Assembly: GCF_004769235.1 (NCBI RefSeq) | Contig: NZ_RQFG01000005.1 | Coordinates: forward strand, 1-64,000 | Source of the DNA: Leptospira kanakyensis | GTDB taxonomy: Bacteria > Spirochaetota > Leptospiria > Leptospirales > Leptospiraceae | Reading direction: 5' to 3' | Length of the DNA: 64,000 nt | In this document: positions 48,776-58,177 of the stretch, piece after piece | How the letters are laid out: every line of letters begins with the position of its first letter | How positions within the stretch are numbered: position 1 is the stretch's first letter | The notes under the pieces: model-generated | Database searches by the model: none | What the model was told of the DNA's origin: nothing | Seen by the model: the letters and a program-made list of their open reading frames with translations, nothing else | Made by a program: the position numbers and the translations under genes

Positions 48776-49609
48776 ATGCCAAATAGAAGACAATACATCA
48801 CCAGTTTTTCCAATCCCAAGGTCAAATGGGTGGCTGGACTCAAAGAAAAAAGAAACCGTGATGAAGAAAAAAAATTCTTCATCGAAGGTTACCGCGAAAT
48901 TAAAAAAGCAATCACAAGCAATTCGAACTCACCTATCCCTTGTTTGCCTGTAAACATAACAAGTCTCTTCATTTCCCCAGAATGTTTTTTAGGAGAAAAT
49001 GAAGAGGCCCTCATAAACTCAGTTAAATGTCCTATCTTTGAACTTCCTCGTAAAATTTTTGAAAAAATTTCGTATAGGGATCGGCCTGATGGCCTTATCG
49101 CTGTGGCAGAAACTCCCGATGCCCATGTTCCTTGGGACAAAATCAAATCAATCGATACCAATCCCATCCTCATCATTGAAGGAGTGGAAAAACCGGGAAA
49201 TCTTGGAACCATCCTCCGAACCGCAGAAGGTGCGGGTGTTGGCCTTGTGATTGTCACCGATCCAAGAATTGATCTTTTTAATCCCAATGTCGTTCGTGCA
49301 AGCACTGGAACTATTTTTACTTTGCCTGTTTATATCGGAGACTTAAAAGAAGTCCTTACAAAATTCCAATCCAAAGGGTACAAACGTTATGCGGTCACTC
49401 CTGAAGGAAAAACCCTGTATACTTCCATCAATATGAAAGAAAAGTCCGTATTTCTTTTTGGAAGTGAACAGTATGGTTTGAGTGATGATGCCAAACAACT
49501 TTCTGATGACACACTGCATTTGCCTATGCTCGGAGAGGCCGATTCACTGAACTTGGCCATGTCTTGCGGAATCGTTTTGTATGAATCCATCAGACAAAGA
49601 AACAAATGA
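48776..49609 (+). CDS. TrmH/SpoU-family RNA 2'-O-methyltransferase
   Basis: A 277-residue SPOUT enzyme. The N-terminal RNA-binding part is followed by the three SpoU motifs: EGVEKPGNLGTILRTAEGAG, FGSEQYGLSDDA and LPMLGEADSLNLAMSCGI, which form the knotted SAM site. It methylates rRNA or tRNA riboses; which one is not decided by sequence. It is 25 bases after the previous methyltransferase and overlaps the next gene by 4 bases. Confidence 0.92.
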   Translation: MPNRRQYITSFSNPKVKWVAGLKEKRNRDEEKKFFIEGYREIKKAITSNSNSPIPCLPVNITSLFISPECFLGENEEALINSVKCPIFELPRKIFEKISYRDRPDGLIAVAETPDAHVPWDKIKSIDTNPILIIEGVEKPGNLGTILRTAEGAGVGLVIVTDPRIDLFNPNVVRASTGTIFTLPVYIGDLKEVLTKFQSKGYKRYAVTPEGKTLYTSINMKEKSVFLFGSEQYGLSDDAKQLSDDTLHLPMLGEADSLNLAMSCGIVLYESIRQRNK

Positions 49610-50673
49610 AGTTATATTTTTATATTTCAGGCCATGGATTTGGTCATATCAGCCGTTCCGGAAATATCATAAAACGTCTCCTCAAAGAAGAGTTCATTGA
49701 AGAAATCCACTTAGTCAGCCCGAGAATTTCATTTTTAGATTTCACCCATCCTAAATTAAAAACTCGGAACCTAAAACTGGATGTAGGAGTTTCACAAAAA
49801 GACTCACTCTCCATTGATTTACAAACCACCAAAGAAGAACTCATCGACTTTGAAAAAAAGAAAACTACACTTTTAAAAGAAGAAACAGAATATTGCAAAA
49901 AAAACAAAATAGGTTTAATCCTAACCGATAGTTCTTCTTTTCCCATTACCATTGCATTAGAAACAGGAATTCCCAGTGTGTTTATTGGAAATTTTACTTG
50001 GGATTTTATTTATAAAAATTATTCAAAAGATGATTCTTATTTTGGTGTTCTCAGCGAACAACTGGAAGTAGAATACGGATTTGCGACAGAGGCCCTTGTT
50101 TTACCTTTTTCTTGTCCTATGCCACCCTTCCTAGAACAAACTAACATTGGTCTTGTGGGAAGAAAACCAACTCTCTCGAAACTACAAGCCAGACAAAAGT
50201 TTGGTTTGAAAGACGATACCACTTATATCCTTTTATCCTTCGGAGCCTATGGTCTGGAAGGGACAAAACTACAAACAGAAAATCTACCCAAGTCCATCCA
50301 ACTCGTGGCCTATGGAGTCCCAGGAATCCAAAGAGAAGGAATTTTAGTTCCTGAAGTCAGTCATTATCCAGATCTAGTGGCAGCAGTCGATTATGTATGC
50401 ACGAAACCAGGATACGGAATTCTAGCAGAATGTTATTATGCTAAAACTCCGATTCTTTATACGGATCGTGGCGATTTTAGCGAATACATCCATTTGGTAA
50501 GTGCACTCGATTTATACTTTCGCTCTGCTTATATTGACCTTTCTCGAATAATTTCTTGTCAATTTGCAGAAGTGCTGACTCTAATTAATACCATCGACTC
50601 CATGACTCCGAAGTTAGAACTAAAAACTGACGGTGAGGAAGATGTCGTTTCTCACTTATTAGAATACAATTAA
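49606..50673 (+). CDS. Glycosyltransferase-like protein (MurG/GT1-type fold)
   Basis: A 355-residue protein with an N-terminal FYISGHGFGHISRSGN motif typical of GT-B glycosyltransferases and of the N-terminal half of some sugar kinases. A C-terminal half with VCTKPGYGILAECYYAKTPILY matches the nucleotide-sugar binding region of that fold. The reaction is not known. Start and stop overlap or abut neighbours (ATGA overlap upstream; the next ATG follows the stop directly), so it is translationally coupled within the run. Confidence 0.8.
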   Translation: MKLYFYISGHGFGHISRSGNIIKRLLKEEFIEEIHLVSPRISFLDFTHPKLKTRNLKLDVGVSQKDSLSIDLQTTKEELIDFEKKKTTLLKEETEYCKKNKIGLILTDSSSFPITIALETGIPSVFIGNFTWDFIYKNYSKDDSYFGVLSEQLEVEYGFATEALVLPFSCPMPPFLEQTNIGLVGRKPTLSKLQARQKFGLKDDTTYILLSFGAYGLEGTKLQTENLPKSIQLVAYGVPGIQREGILVPEVSHYPDLVAAVDYVCTKPGYGILAECYYAKTPILYTDRGDFSEYIHLVSALDLYFRSAYIDLSRIISCQFAEVLTLINTIDSMTPKLELKTDGEEDVVSHLLEYN

Positions 50674-52344
50674 ATGCCTGGCCCCGACTCTTATACCGAT
50701 AGAATCCTTCAAGATTTAGAAGCCTCAGAAAACGGTTATTTCCAAATCGAAAACTCTGGCGGCAAAGCTGTCTTAAAAATCACAAAACCGGGGGCCAAAG
50801 GCAAAAAAGTCGATTACAAGGATGTCCTGGCAAGGGTGCAACTTTTTGGAGTCGAAGGTTATAACCAAGACCAAATCAAAAAAGCCGTGGCCCTAGCCGA
50901 AAACAAACCAGTGGAAATTGGAACTTGGTCAAAGGGTGATCCCATCAGTTCTTATGCGGACATCACCATTTCTGAAGATCATATGGAAGCAAAAATGATT
51001 CTTCACCCACCCAAACATGGTGGAGATCTTCTCACCGAATACCAGTTACGTGAACAAATTGCTTCTGTCGGAATTTCCGTCGGGATCATTGATGTGGTCA
51101 TCCAAAACCAAATCAAAAATCCAAACTTTTTTGTTCCTTACACCATTGCGAAAGGATTTCCACCTGTCCCAGGTAAAGATGGACAAATCAAAATCTACTT
51201 CCGTTCGGACAACAAACCACAACTGGAAGAAGATGAACATGGCCGGATTGATTATAAAAACATTGCAGTCATCCAATCCGTAAAACCCGGCGACCTCATC
51301 GCAGAAAGAATTCCCCCTAAAAAAGGCGAATTTGGAAAAACTGTGAATGGGACCATCATCCCCTACCAAGAAGAAAAATCCGTGGATTGGCATCTTGGCC
51401 CCAATGTAGAACTAAAAGAGGACAAACTGTACGCCAAAATTGCGGGCCGTCCTGTTTTGTCTGCTGCTTGGGAAATCAAAGTCGATGAAGTGATCCAATT
51501 AGAAGCAGTTGATTATTCTACAGGAAATATTGATTTTCCAGGAACCATCATCGTGGAAGAAAAAATTGGGGATGGGTTTTCTCTTACCACAAATGGAAGT
51601 ATCATCATTCGCAATTCCGTGGGGAAAGCCTTTCTCAAAGCCAAAGGTGACATTGTTTTATCCGGTGGGTTTATGGGACGTGGGGAAGGATATATCGAAT
51701 CCGAAGGAAATATCTACGCCAAGTTTGTGGAGCAAGGAAAACTCACAGCCCAGGGAAGTATCTTTGTAGAAGAAGCAGTGATGCATTCCGAAATCTCAGC
51801 AAAAGATTTTATCCGTGTGATGGGAGGGCGAGGAGAGGTCATGGGAGGAACTGTCATTGCTGGAAACTCTCTCACCTGTGCCAAACTGGGTGCCGTGGTA
51901 GAAACCAAAACCAAAGTTGCGATCGGAACACCACCTGAGTTACTCGATGAACTCAACCGAATGAAAAAGGAAATTGCAGAAAAAGAAATCACCCTACACA
52001 AAGTCCAACTTGCACTCACGAAACTAGTAGAAAAAAGCCAAAAAAAAGAACTCACCCAAGAAGAAAAAGATACGATCACCAAACTCAAAGATGCGAACGA
52101 GAAGTTTACGAAAGTTTTAGAAACAGAATCCAAACAGTTTGAAACCGCACTTGGTTCTTATGAACCAAACCCAGATGCCTTTGTAGATATAGAAAGAGAA
52201 GTATTCCCCGGTGTGGATTTGAGTTTTGGAGCTGGGAAAAATTACCGGATGGGAATCAATTCGCTCGTGGGAAAAACACGTTTTTATTTAGGGACAGACG
52301 GAAGCATCCAAACCGACCGAACGGTCATCAGAAAAGAAGACTAA
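50674..52344 (+). CDS. DUF342 (FapA-like) domain protein
   Basis: A 556-residue cytoplasmic protein of the DUF342/FapA family. After an N-terminal domain it has the beta-helical core (VDYSTGNIDFPGTIIVEE, GDIVLSGGFMGRGEGYIE, MGGRGEVMGGTVIAGN) and a coiled coil (about 430-500) before a short C-terminal domain. Family members are linked to flagellar assembly and polar development in other bacteria. It is the last gene of the run from 45989; its start follows the upstream stop without a gap. Confidence 0.9.
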   Translation: MPGPDSYTDRILQDLEASENGYFQIENSGGKAVLKITKPGAKGKKVDYKDVLARVQLFGVEGYNQDQIKKAVALAENKPVEIGTWSKGDPISSYADITISEDHMEAKMILHPPKHGGDLLTEYQLREQIASVGISVGIIDVVIQNQIKNPNFFVPYTIAKGFPPVPGKDGQIKIYFRSDNKPQLEEDEHGRIDYKNIAVIQSVKPGDLIAERIPPKKGEFGKTVNGTIIPYQEEKSVDWHLGPNVELKEDKLYAKIAGRPVLSAAWEIKVDEVIQLEAVDYSTGNIDFPGTIIVEEKIGDGFSLTTNGSIIIRNSVGKAFLKAKGDIVLSGGFMGRGEGYIESEGNIYAKFVEQGKLTAQGSIFVEEAVMHSEISAKDFIRVMGGRGEVMGGTVIAGNSLTCAKLGAVVETKTKVAIGTPPELLDELNRMKKEIAEKEITLHKVQLALTKLVEKSQKKELTQEEKDTITKLKDANEKFTKVLETESKQFETALGSYEPNPDAFVDIEREVFPGVDLSFGAGKNYRMGINSLVGKTRFYLGTDGSIQTDRTVIRKED

Positions 52345-52348
52345 ACGA

Positions 52349-52366
52349 AGATTGATAAATCAATCT
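52349..52366. terminator. Palindrome between convergent genes
   Basis: AGATTGAT and ATCAATCT flank a central AA, an 18-base near-perfect palindrome between the DUF342 stop (52344) and the convergent lipoprotein stop (52360). It can fold as a short stem in either direction, but it is AT-rich and no T tract follows, so a terminator role is tentative. Confidence 0.35.
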
Positions 52367-53124
52367 CCGTTGATAATACCCTCTTCATCATCACGAGAAA
52401 TTCTTTTTTCTGGTTTGAGATCCGCATCTACAGAATTGGTAACTTCAGGAATTGTAGTTTTCTTTCGTTTTTCAAATTTCAACTTTGCCAAGTCAGCCTT
52501 ATCAAAAACTAACCAATGTTTGTTACGAAATCCAGAAACCTTTTTAAAAGAAAATCCAGGGCTTTGTAAAATGTATGTGGACTGCGGGAAATGTTCAAAA
52601 GGAATGTCGGGAATATTTGACCAGTCATAATAGTTCCCTTGTTCATCATAAGTGACTTCTTTTTGGAGTTCTCCAAACAAAATCTCAATGGAAGTTTCCG
52701 AAGACCAAATATAAAATCCTGTTCTCGCATAATGAGAAACGACTGAACGAACTGGATTGTATTTTGAAATCACGAGTAAAATTTGATCAGATTTTAATTT
52801 TTGTAAACCATCCACGAGATCTAAAGCAAATTCTTTAATTTCCTTTTCTTCGAATACGTATTGGTTTACATCACCATAGGAACTTTCTTCTCGGAAACGA
52901 ATGTTACCAAGTAGATCCAAAACTTTGTCTTCTGTAATTTCCACCGGGTGGGCAAACACCTTTGGAACTGACGATTCAGATTTCAGATTGATTTTGTCAC
53001 GGTTCACAGTATAAATTGCGAACTCATTACTACGAAAGAGTAAAGACCTGGACTTAACACCCGTGGCGCATGAGTTTAAAGTGATAGATAAGATAAGAAG
53101 AGAGAGAATTCGGTAGAGTTTCAT
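52360..53124 (-). CDS. Hypothetical lipoprotein
   Basis: A 254-residue predicted lipoprotein, signal peptide ending LNSC. The mature domain has a regular alternation of strands and helices (AIYTVNRDKINLKSE, KSDQILLVISKYNPV, TGFYIWSSETSIEILF). The C terminus is charged and rich in Lys/Arg/Asp. No family is named. It follows the STAS gene after 5 bases and is the last gene of that run. Confidence 0.7.
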   Translation of the reverse strand: MKLYRILSLLILSITLNSCATGVKSRSLLFRSNEFAIYTVNRDKINLKSESSVPKVFAHPVEITEDKVLDLLGNIRFREESSYGDVNQYVFEEKEIKEFALDLVDGLQKLKSDQILLVISKYNPVRSVVSHYARTGFYIWSSETSIEILFGELQKEVTYDEQGNYYDWSNIPDIPFEHFPQSTYILQSPGFSFKKVSGFRNKHWLVFDKADLAKLKFEKRKKTTIPEVTNSVDADLKPEKRISRDDEEGIINGD

Positions 53125-53129
53125 TACGC

Positions 53130-53489
53130 TTATGCCTCTAGAGTTTTTTGAAACTCTGGAAATTTAGAAAGGTATTCATCTAAAGTCAAAATAGAAAGGA
53201 TATGGTTGAGTCCAGAAAGTCGAAACACGGAGTTTAGGTTTTTATTCAGGTTGGTGACAAAGATTTCGACCCCTCGATTGTGTAGGGCAGATGAAGCCTT
53301 GATGACGGCTCCAATCCCGCTGGAGTCCAAAAACTTCACAGAATGAAAATCCATCGTCAATTTTCCGAAATTCTGACTATCGATCGCCTTCTCGAATTCT
53401 TGGTAAAATTCTCTCGAGTTTTCCATCAGGACATCTCTTTGGATCGATAGAAGCAGGTGATTTTCCTGACGGTGGCTTAGAATCAACAT
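53130..53489 (-). CDS. STAS-domain anti-sigma factor antagonist-like protein
   Basis: A 119-residue single STAS domain. The phosphorylation loop KFLDSSGIGAVIKAS is as in SpoIIAA/RsbV, where the central serine is phosphorylated by a kinase and dephosphorylated by PP2C enzymes. It is a candidate partner for the two SpoIIE-type phosphatases in this window. No cognate anti-sigma kinase gene lies nearby. Confidence 0.92.
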   Translation of the reverse strand: MLILSHRQENHLLLSIQRDVLMENSREFYQEFEKAIDSQNFGKLTMDFHSVKFLDSSGIGAVIKASSALHNRGVEIFVTNLNKNLNSVFRLSGLNHILSILTLDEYLSKFPEFQKTLEA

Positions 53490-53543
53490 AGTTGGATTAA
53501 CAATACGTTACGATTCTCTAGATTTGTGTCAAGAAAATCGGCT

Positions 53544-53732
53544 TTAAGAAAGCGGGGCCAAATCCGTTAGATTCATCTCTAAATCGTGCGGGTATCCTTC
53601 TTTATCATTATAAACAACAATGGCTTTCTCGGATTGGATTTCTTTGATTTCCACTGTAGAACCAGTAAAAATAAAAATACCTTTGTTTAAGAATGTTGGT
53701 TTAATGAGTTTTGCCTTATCGCCTGGCTTCAT
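53544..53732 (-). CDS. Small hypothetical protein
   Basis: A 62-residue protein with beta-rich, charged sequence (GDKAKLIKPTFLNKGIFIF, STVEIKEIQSEKAIVVY) that looks like a single SH3-like or KOW-type barrel. The ATG at 53732 overlaps the stop of the upstream IscU-pentapeptide gene by 4 bases, which supports its reality and translational coupling. No function is known. Confidence 0.7.
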   Translation of the reverse strand: MKPGDKAKLIKPTFLNKGIFIFTGSTVEIKEIQSEKAIVVYNDKEGYPHDLEMNLTDLAPLS

Positions 53733-54523
53733 TCCCCATCCTCTTTTTTCAGATAGAGATCCTTACCTGCTTTTTTCATAACATCGAAGATATACATTTG
53801 GCTATGATCCACTCGGGTTCCAATGTCATAAATGGCGTCAGTAAAGTCGGCACCTTCAATTTTGGCAGATGCCAGTTTGGCAAAACGTAAGTCAGCACCT
53901 CGGAAATTTGCATTCCTAAGATCGGCACCGTTAAAAAATGATGCCTTGAGGTTGGCACCTTGGAAGTTAGCTCCCACAAAACTAGAATTCTGAAGGAAGG
54001 CGTTGTGAAGGTCGGCACCAGAAAAATCTACACCATCCAACTTTTCTTTTTCTAACATAACACTGGATAACTTAGCTTCCCGAAGGTGGCCCTGGTTGTG
54101 AAGAAGTTCCATGGTTTGCGATTTTGTGATTCGGTTTTCTTTGGGAACACCTTGTCCGGATTCATAATCTTCGACTGCTTTTTTGAGTGCAGCCACCGCA
54201 GATTCCGGGTAGTTTTTTCTTCTTTCTGGAAATTCGAAAAGAGTTTCTAAGGTTTCGGGTGTGAGGTTTCTCAAATCGTTTAGAGATTTGCCTTTTGCAT
54301 ACTCGGTTGCCATAGCAAGAGCGACAATTCCAAACCCACATCCTGTTGTGGTATAACTTGCGTCTTCCACAACTTGCATGTCGTTTAACTTTAAGTAGAT
54401 GCGATATCCGTCCCCGCAACCCGTGTTGCGGTAATAGGAGACGACGGTGGCATCGTCCATCTCACGGTAATTCATCCTTTGGTCGTTGATTTCTTTGTAG
54501 CGAGCAAAGTCCATTACTGCCAT
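53729..54523 (-). CDS. IscU/NifU-like domain fused to pentapeptide repeats
   Basis: A 264-residue fusion. Residues 1-130 match the IscU/NifU iron-sulphur scaffold: GCGD with C36 and D38, TTGCGFG with C62, and ALKKAVEDYE. The third scaffold cysteine is missing; Y105 stands where IscU has C106 and N104 where it has H105. Residues about 150-245 are pentapeptide repeats (ADLHNAFLQNSSFVGANFQG) forming a quadrilateral beta-helix. It probably cannot assemble a normal cluster and may bind metal or a partner. A small gene overlaps its end. Confidence 0.85.
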   Translation of the reverse strand: MAVMDFARYKEINDQRMNYREMDDATVVSYYRNTGCGDGYRIYLKLNDMQVVEDASYTTTGCGFGIVALAMATEYAKGKSLNDLRNLTPETLETLFEFPERRKNYPESAVAALKKAVEDYESGQGVPKENRITKSQTMELLHNQGHLREAKLSSVMLEKEKLDGVDFSGADLHNAFLQNSSFVGANFQGANLKASFFNGADLRNANFRGADLRFAKLASAKIEGADFTDAIYDIGTRVDHSQMYIFDVMKKAGKDLYLKKEDGE

Positions 54524-54570
54524 GAGTTTTTCCCCCGTTATAAGTTAGACGGATCTGAGGCCTTGGCCTC

Positions 54571-54771
54571 TTACTTCATTTTGTATTTTTTCTTGAACTT
54601 GTCTACTCGGCCCGTTGTATCCACTAGTTTGGATTTTCCGGTAAAGAAAGGGTGGCAGTTGGAACAAATTTCCACACTGATGTCCCCGGCAGTGGATCTA
54701 GTTTCGATCACAGTACCACAAGCGCATTTGATTTTTGCAGAAACGTATTTTGGATGTATGTCAGTTTTCAT
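54571..54771 (-). CDS. rpmE: 50S ribosomal protein L31
   Basis: A 66-residue zinc-binding type L31. Four cysteines, in CAC (near residue 16) and CSNCHPF (near 36), with MKTDIHPKY at the start and the VDKFKKKY end are standard. It lies 10 bases after rho on the same strand, a common arrangement. A GAGGCC/GGCCTC palindrome (54557-54570) abuts the stop. Confidence 0.97.
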   Translation of the reverse strand: MKTDIHPKYVSAKIKCACGTVIETRSTAGDISVEICSNCHPFFTGKSKLVDTTGRVDKFKKKYKMK

Positions 54772-54781
54772 GGTGGCCCTT

Positions 54782-56185
54782 CTAATTTGTATTCATGCTG
54801 GCGAGGAACTGGTCGTTCGTCTTTGCGCCACGCATTTTTTCGATCAATAGTTCCATACTTTCGGTGATACTCATGGGAGAAAGTACTTTTCGGAGGATAA
54901 AGACTCGAGTGAGGGTATCTTGCGGTAGCAGGAGTTCCTCTTTTCTTGTTCCGGAACGGTTGATGTCAATGGCAGGAAAAATTCGTTTGTCAGCGAGTTT
55001 TCTATCCAAATGGATTTCCATATTTCCCGTTCCCTTAAATTCCTCAAAAATCACCTCGTCCATTCGGGAACCAGTGTCAATGAGGGCAGTGGCGATGATG
55101 GTGAGTGACCCACCCTCTTCAATATTCCTTGCGGCACCAAAGAAACGTTTTGGTTTGTGAAGGGCATTGGAATCCACACCACCGGAAAGGATCTTTCCTG
55201 AAGTGGGAACCACTTGGTTATAAGCACGGGCAAGTCTTGTGATGGAGTCGAGAAGGATGACCACATCCTTTCCATGTTCCACAAGTCGTTTTGCTTTTTC
55301 GATCACCATCTCTGCCACTTGGACGTGACGTTGTGCTGGTTCATCAAAAGTAGAACTCACCACTTCTCCTTTTACATGGCGAGCCATGTCGGTTACTTCT
55401 TCCGGACGTTCATCGATGAGTAAAACGATAAGAAAAATTTCAGGGTGGTTTCTTGTAATCGCGTTGGCAATGGATTGCATAAGAACTGTTTTACCAGTTC
55501 TTGGAGGGGCAACGATGAGTGCTCTTTGTCCCTTTCCAATAGGACACATAAGATCAATGACCCTTGTGTCCAAATGGCTTGGATCAAATTCCATATTGAT
55601 TCTTTCGTCTGGATAGAGAGGTGTTAGGTTATCAAATAAATTTCTTTTTTGAGCGACTTCTACTGGGAATCCGTTGATGGATTCCACACGTAACATAGCA
55701 AAAAATCTTTCTGCTTCTTTCGGTGGTCTGATGAGTCCGGTTACAGTATCACCTGTACGAAGCCCAAACAATTTAATTTGTGATGGAGAAACATAAATAT
55801 CATCTGGACCTGGCACATAATTGTAGTCAGGTGAACGAAGGAAACCATAACCATCAGGAAGTCTTTCCATAACTCCTGCTGCATGCACTTGTCCGTCTTT
55901 TTCGGTTTGTGCTTGGAGGAGAGCAAACATCAAGTTTTGTTTCTTGAGGCCGTGAGTGTTTTCAACCCCTAAACCCTTCGCAAGGTCAGCCAGTTCGTTG
56001 ATGTTTTTTTTCTTGAGTTCTACTAAATCGAGTGGAGGAGGAACGGGACCTTCGTATCGGTTCTTTTTCTTCTTAAACTGTTTTGGGGGTTCGGAACCAT
56101 CTTCTTGGTCCATGATGCCGTTTGTATATTCAGTTGGTTCTTCGGGAGGATTAACTTGGATTTCTTCTTGTTTGCGTGATGCCAT
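54782..56185 (-). CDS. rho: Transcription termination factor Rho
   Basis: A 467-residue hexameric RNA helicase that ends transcription at Rho-dependent sites. It has an N-terminal extension of about 45 residues with a Lys-rich patch (KQFKKKKNR), the RNA-binding domain ([21 protein letters not shown]), Walker A APPRTGKT, Walker [17 protein letters not shown], and the Q/R loop. Essential residues are intact. It heads the pair rho-rpmE after a 142-base gap. Its presence fits the hairpins without T tracts seen in the window, which may be Rho-dependent 3' ends. Confidence 0.98.
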   Translation of the reverse strand: MASRKQEEIQVNPPEEPTEYTNGIMDQEDGSEPPKQFKKKKNRYEGPVPPPLDLVELKKKNINELADLAKGLGVENTHGLKKQNLMFALLQAQTEKDGQVHAAGVMERLPDGYGFLRSPDYNYVPGPDDIYVSPSQIKLFGLRTGDTVTGLIRPPKEAERFFAMLRVESINGFPVEVAQKRNLFDNLTPLYPDERINMEFDPSHLDTRVIDLMCPIGKGQRALIVAPPRTGKTVLMQSIANAITRNHPEIFLIVLLIDERPEEVTDMARHVKGEVVSSTFDEPAQRHVQVAEMVIEKAKRLVEHGKDVVILLDSITRLARAYNQVVPTSGKILSGGVDSNALHKPKRFFGAARNIEEGGSLTIIATALIDTGSRMDEVIFEEFKGTGNMEIHLDRKLADKRIFPAIDINRSGTRKEELLLPQDTLTRVFILRKVLSPMSITESMELLIEKMRGAKTNDQFLASMNTN

Positions 56186-56327
56186 AGATTGTTCTACATT
56201 GATTTGTTAGAGTATTTGATTAAATTTGGGAAACCATTTGTGCAAGTTAAGTATGCAAGTGAAACAGCGAAGTGCGGAGGTGTTTTCTCAAACGGTAATG
56301 AAAAAATTGTTTTTCTGAGTGTTTTCG

Positions 56328-57491
56328 TCAACGTCTTTTTTTCGACTTTTTCCCTGCTTGCCTTGGTTTTGGACTCTGTTTCTTTCCTTTAGTGGTCGGT
56401 TTCGAAGATTTCACTGGTTTCTGAACAGTTTTGGCCTTCTTTAAGGGCGATGAATTCTTTTTGGATGCGACTTTTTTTGGTTTCTCTTCTGGTTTTTCAG
56501 ACCGTTTTCGGGGAATTACCGTTTTGACCTTACCCTCGTTTTGGAAACGTTCCGAGAGTTTTAAAAAACGAATCCGGTTTTGTAGGGTGGTTCTTGGTAC
56601 ACCAAGTTCAGTAGCTGTATGCGAAATATTATTGGAATTTCTTTTTAGCGACTTATGGATGTAATGTGCTTCCATTTCTTCCAAGACAGATTCCAAAGGG
56701 AGTTTGGAACGGAAAGCGTCACCTAAATTTGGAAACTCCAAATCTCCATCCCCCGAAGGATGGGCAAAGGAGGAAGGTGAAAAATGATATAAAAATCCAA
56801 ATACCTTTTTTTCTTTTTTCAAAGTCACAATGCGAAGTGTGACTTTCAGTTCCGTAATGTTGGTATACAGAACACTCGTATCAGCATCCTTTCCCAAACT
56901 CAAATCATGATCTTTTAAGTAGGTAGCGAGTACTTCGCGATTTAGATTGTGAAGGTATTTTTCGGCCAACTGCAATGAGTCACGAAACAATGGTTTTGTG
57001 AGAATATGATTTTCAAAGCTTTCATTATAAAAGATGGTAGAGCCATTCACATCTGTCGCAAGAAGCCCATCCGGGAAATGAGAAAGGATGAGTTCCATAA
57101 ACCACTGCACAGAGTCCGCATTTTCTTTCTTCTTTTCTAATTTGGATTCGATTTCTTCGAGTTTAGGATCACGTCCTTGCGAAGAGTCAAGGCGAGTGAA
57201 GGAAGCAAGGAACCTAGGTTTGTCCCAATTGTCTTTTTTTTCGCCGTCGAGTCCGATGACAGGGATCTGGGTGGATTCTTTAAAATATAATAATAGGTTT
57301 TCGTGAAGTTCGGTTTCTAAAATTTCCAGAGGAATTTGTTCTAGGTCTTCTCTTTCTCTTCCCAAATCAGACAACTCGCGGTGGACACGATCTTTGGAAA
57401 GTAGACCCAGTAACTCACCCTCTTCCGAAATCACAGGAAGATGGGTAGCCTTTGTCAGCAAAAAATGACGATAAAGTGATTCAAACTTCAC
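56328..57491 (-). CDS. CBS-PAS-Fis-type regulator with lysine-rich tail
   Basis: A 387-residue protein. It has an N-terminal CBS-like region (1-100), a PAS-like sensor (about 120-240; VNGSTIFYNESFENH), and a Fis/NtrC-type helix-turn-helix (NNISHTATELGVPRTTLQNR). It ends in a ~60-residue tail almost entirely of Lys, Pro, Ser and Arg. It lacks a sigma-54 AAA domain. The start is GTG at 57491. The tail resembles histone H1-like DNA-binding extensions. It may be a DNA-binding regulator responding to a nucleotide; targets are unknown. Confidence 0.8.
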   Translation of the reverse strand: MKFESLYRHFLLTKATHLPVISEEGELLGLLSKDRVHRELSDLGREREDLEQIPLEILETELHENLLLYFKESTQIPVIGLDGEKKDNWDKPRFLASFTRLDSSQGRDPKLEEIESKLEKKKENADSVQWFMELILSHFPDGLLATDVNGSTIFYNESFENHILTKPLFRDSLQLAEKYLHNLNREVLATYLKDHDLSLGKDADTSVLYTNITELKVTLRIVTLKKEKKVFGFLYHFSPSSFAHPSGDGDLEFPNLGDAFRSKLPLESVLEEMEAHYIHKSLKRNSNNISHTATELGVPRTTLQNRIRFLKLSERFQNEGKVKTVIPRKRSEKPEEKPKKVASKKNSSPLKKAKTVQKPVKSSKPTTKGKKQSPKPRQAGKKSKKRR

Positions 57492-57537
57492 TAAGCAGTC
57501 ATTCTTTCGAATTTGTTATCAGTGAAAATCGAAATTT

Positions 57538-58176
57538 TTAGTTTTCTTGAATCGAGGTTTGCTTTTGTTTGTGGAGGCTCATCCAAATGGGTTGCACCCA
57601 AACATTGTCAGCAGTTTGGAATTCTTCGGGGATCTCTGCTTTTTGCGATCGTAAAGACATAAGACTGTAAACTAGCGAACGTTTGTATGTATGGAGAGAG
57701 AGTTGGTAGTTCCCAGACAAAAAGTATTCTTTTGCATGGTCTTTTTCACTTTTTGCCATCACTAGATACCTTTGGATTTTTTCCTTTGTATCCCACTCCA
57801 ATGTGCGAGTGCCTGTCTTGTCTTCCCCTTCGAGAAGGATCCATTGTCCCATGGCTTTTTGGTAGAGCCCATTTGCTGATTCTTCCATAGGAAAACAAAG
57901 TTTTCTTTGAGTGACAAGAAGATCCCCTTCGGCAAGGGAAAGAGTTTTTTCGATTTCCACGCGGTTTCCTGCGCGGTAAGTTTCTTCTACTTGGGTGCGA
58001 ATGGATTCAACTGAAGTTTTTCCCGTTTCCGGTTCCAACTTCAATTGTTCTTTGATGTCGAGGACTAATGTTATTTTTCCATCTAATTGTTTTTTACGTT
58101 CTCTATAGGACATTGTGGTTTTTGCCACAAGCGCTAAACTAAAACTTAAGATGATAACACTAACAATCCACTTCAT
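57538..58176 (-). CDS. Hypothetical membrane-anchored helical protein
   Basis: A 212-residue protein with one N-terminal membrane segment and a helical extracytoplasmic domain (LVLDIKEQLKLEPETGKTSVE, SEKDHAKEYFLSGNYQLSL). I do not recognise it. The start ATG 58176 is 1 base after the stop of the preceding gene; a longer frame that reaches 58284 overlaps that gene and is rejected. The adjacent protein has a similar helical, exported character, so the two may work together. Confidence 0.68.
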   Translation of the reverse strand: MKWIVSVIILSFSLALVAKTTMSYRERKKQLDGKITLVLDIKEQLKLEPETGKTSVESIRTQVEETYRAGNRVEIEKTLSLAEGDLLVTQRKLCFPMEESANGLYQKAMGQWILLEGEDKTGTRTLEWDTKEKIQRYLVMAKSEKDHAKEYFLSGNYQLSLHTYKRSLVYSLMSLRSQKAEIPEEFQTADNVWVQPIWMSLHKQKQTSIQEN

Positions 58177-58177
58177 A

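Noticed and set aside
52552..52570. Possible frameshift in the lipoprotein at 52360-53124
   Set aside because: The frame is continuous and the alternative ORFs are short shadows.
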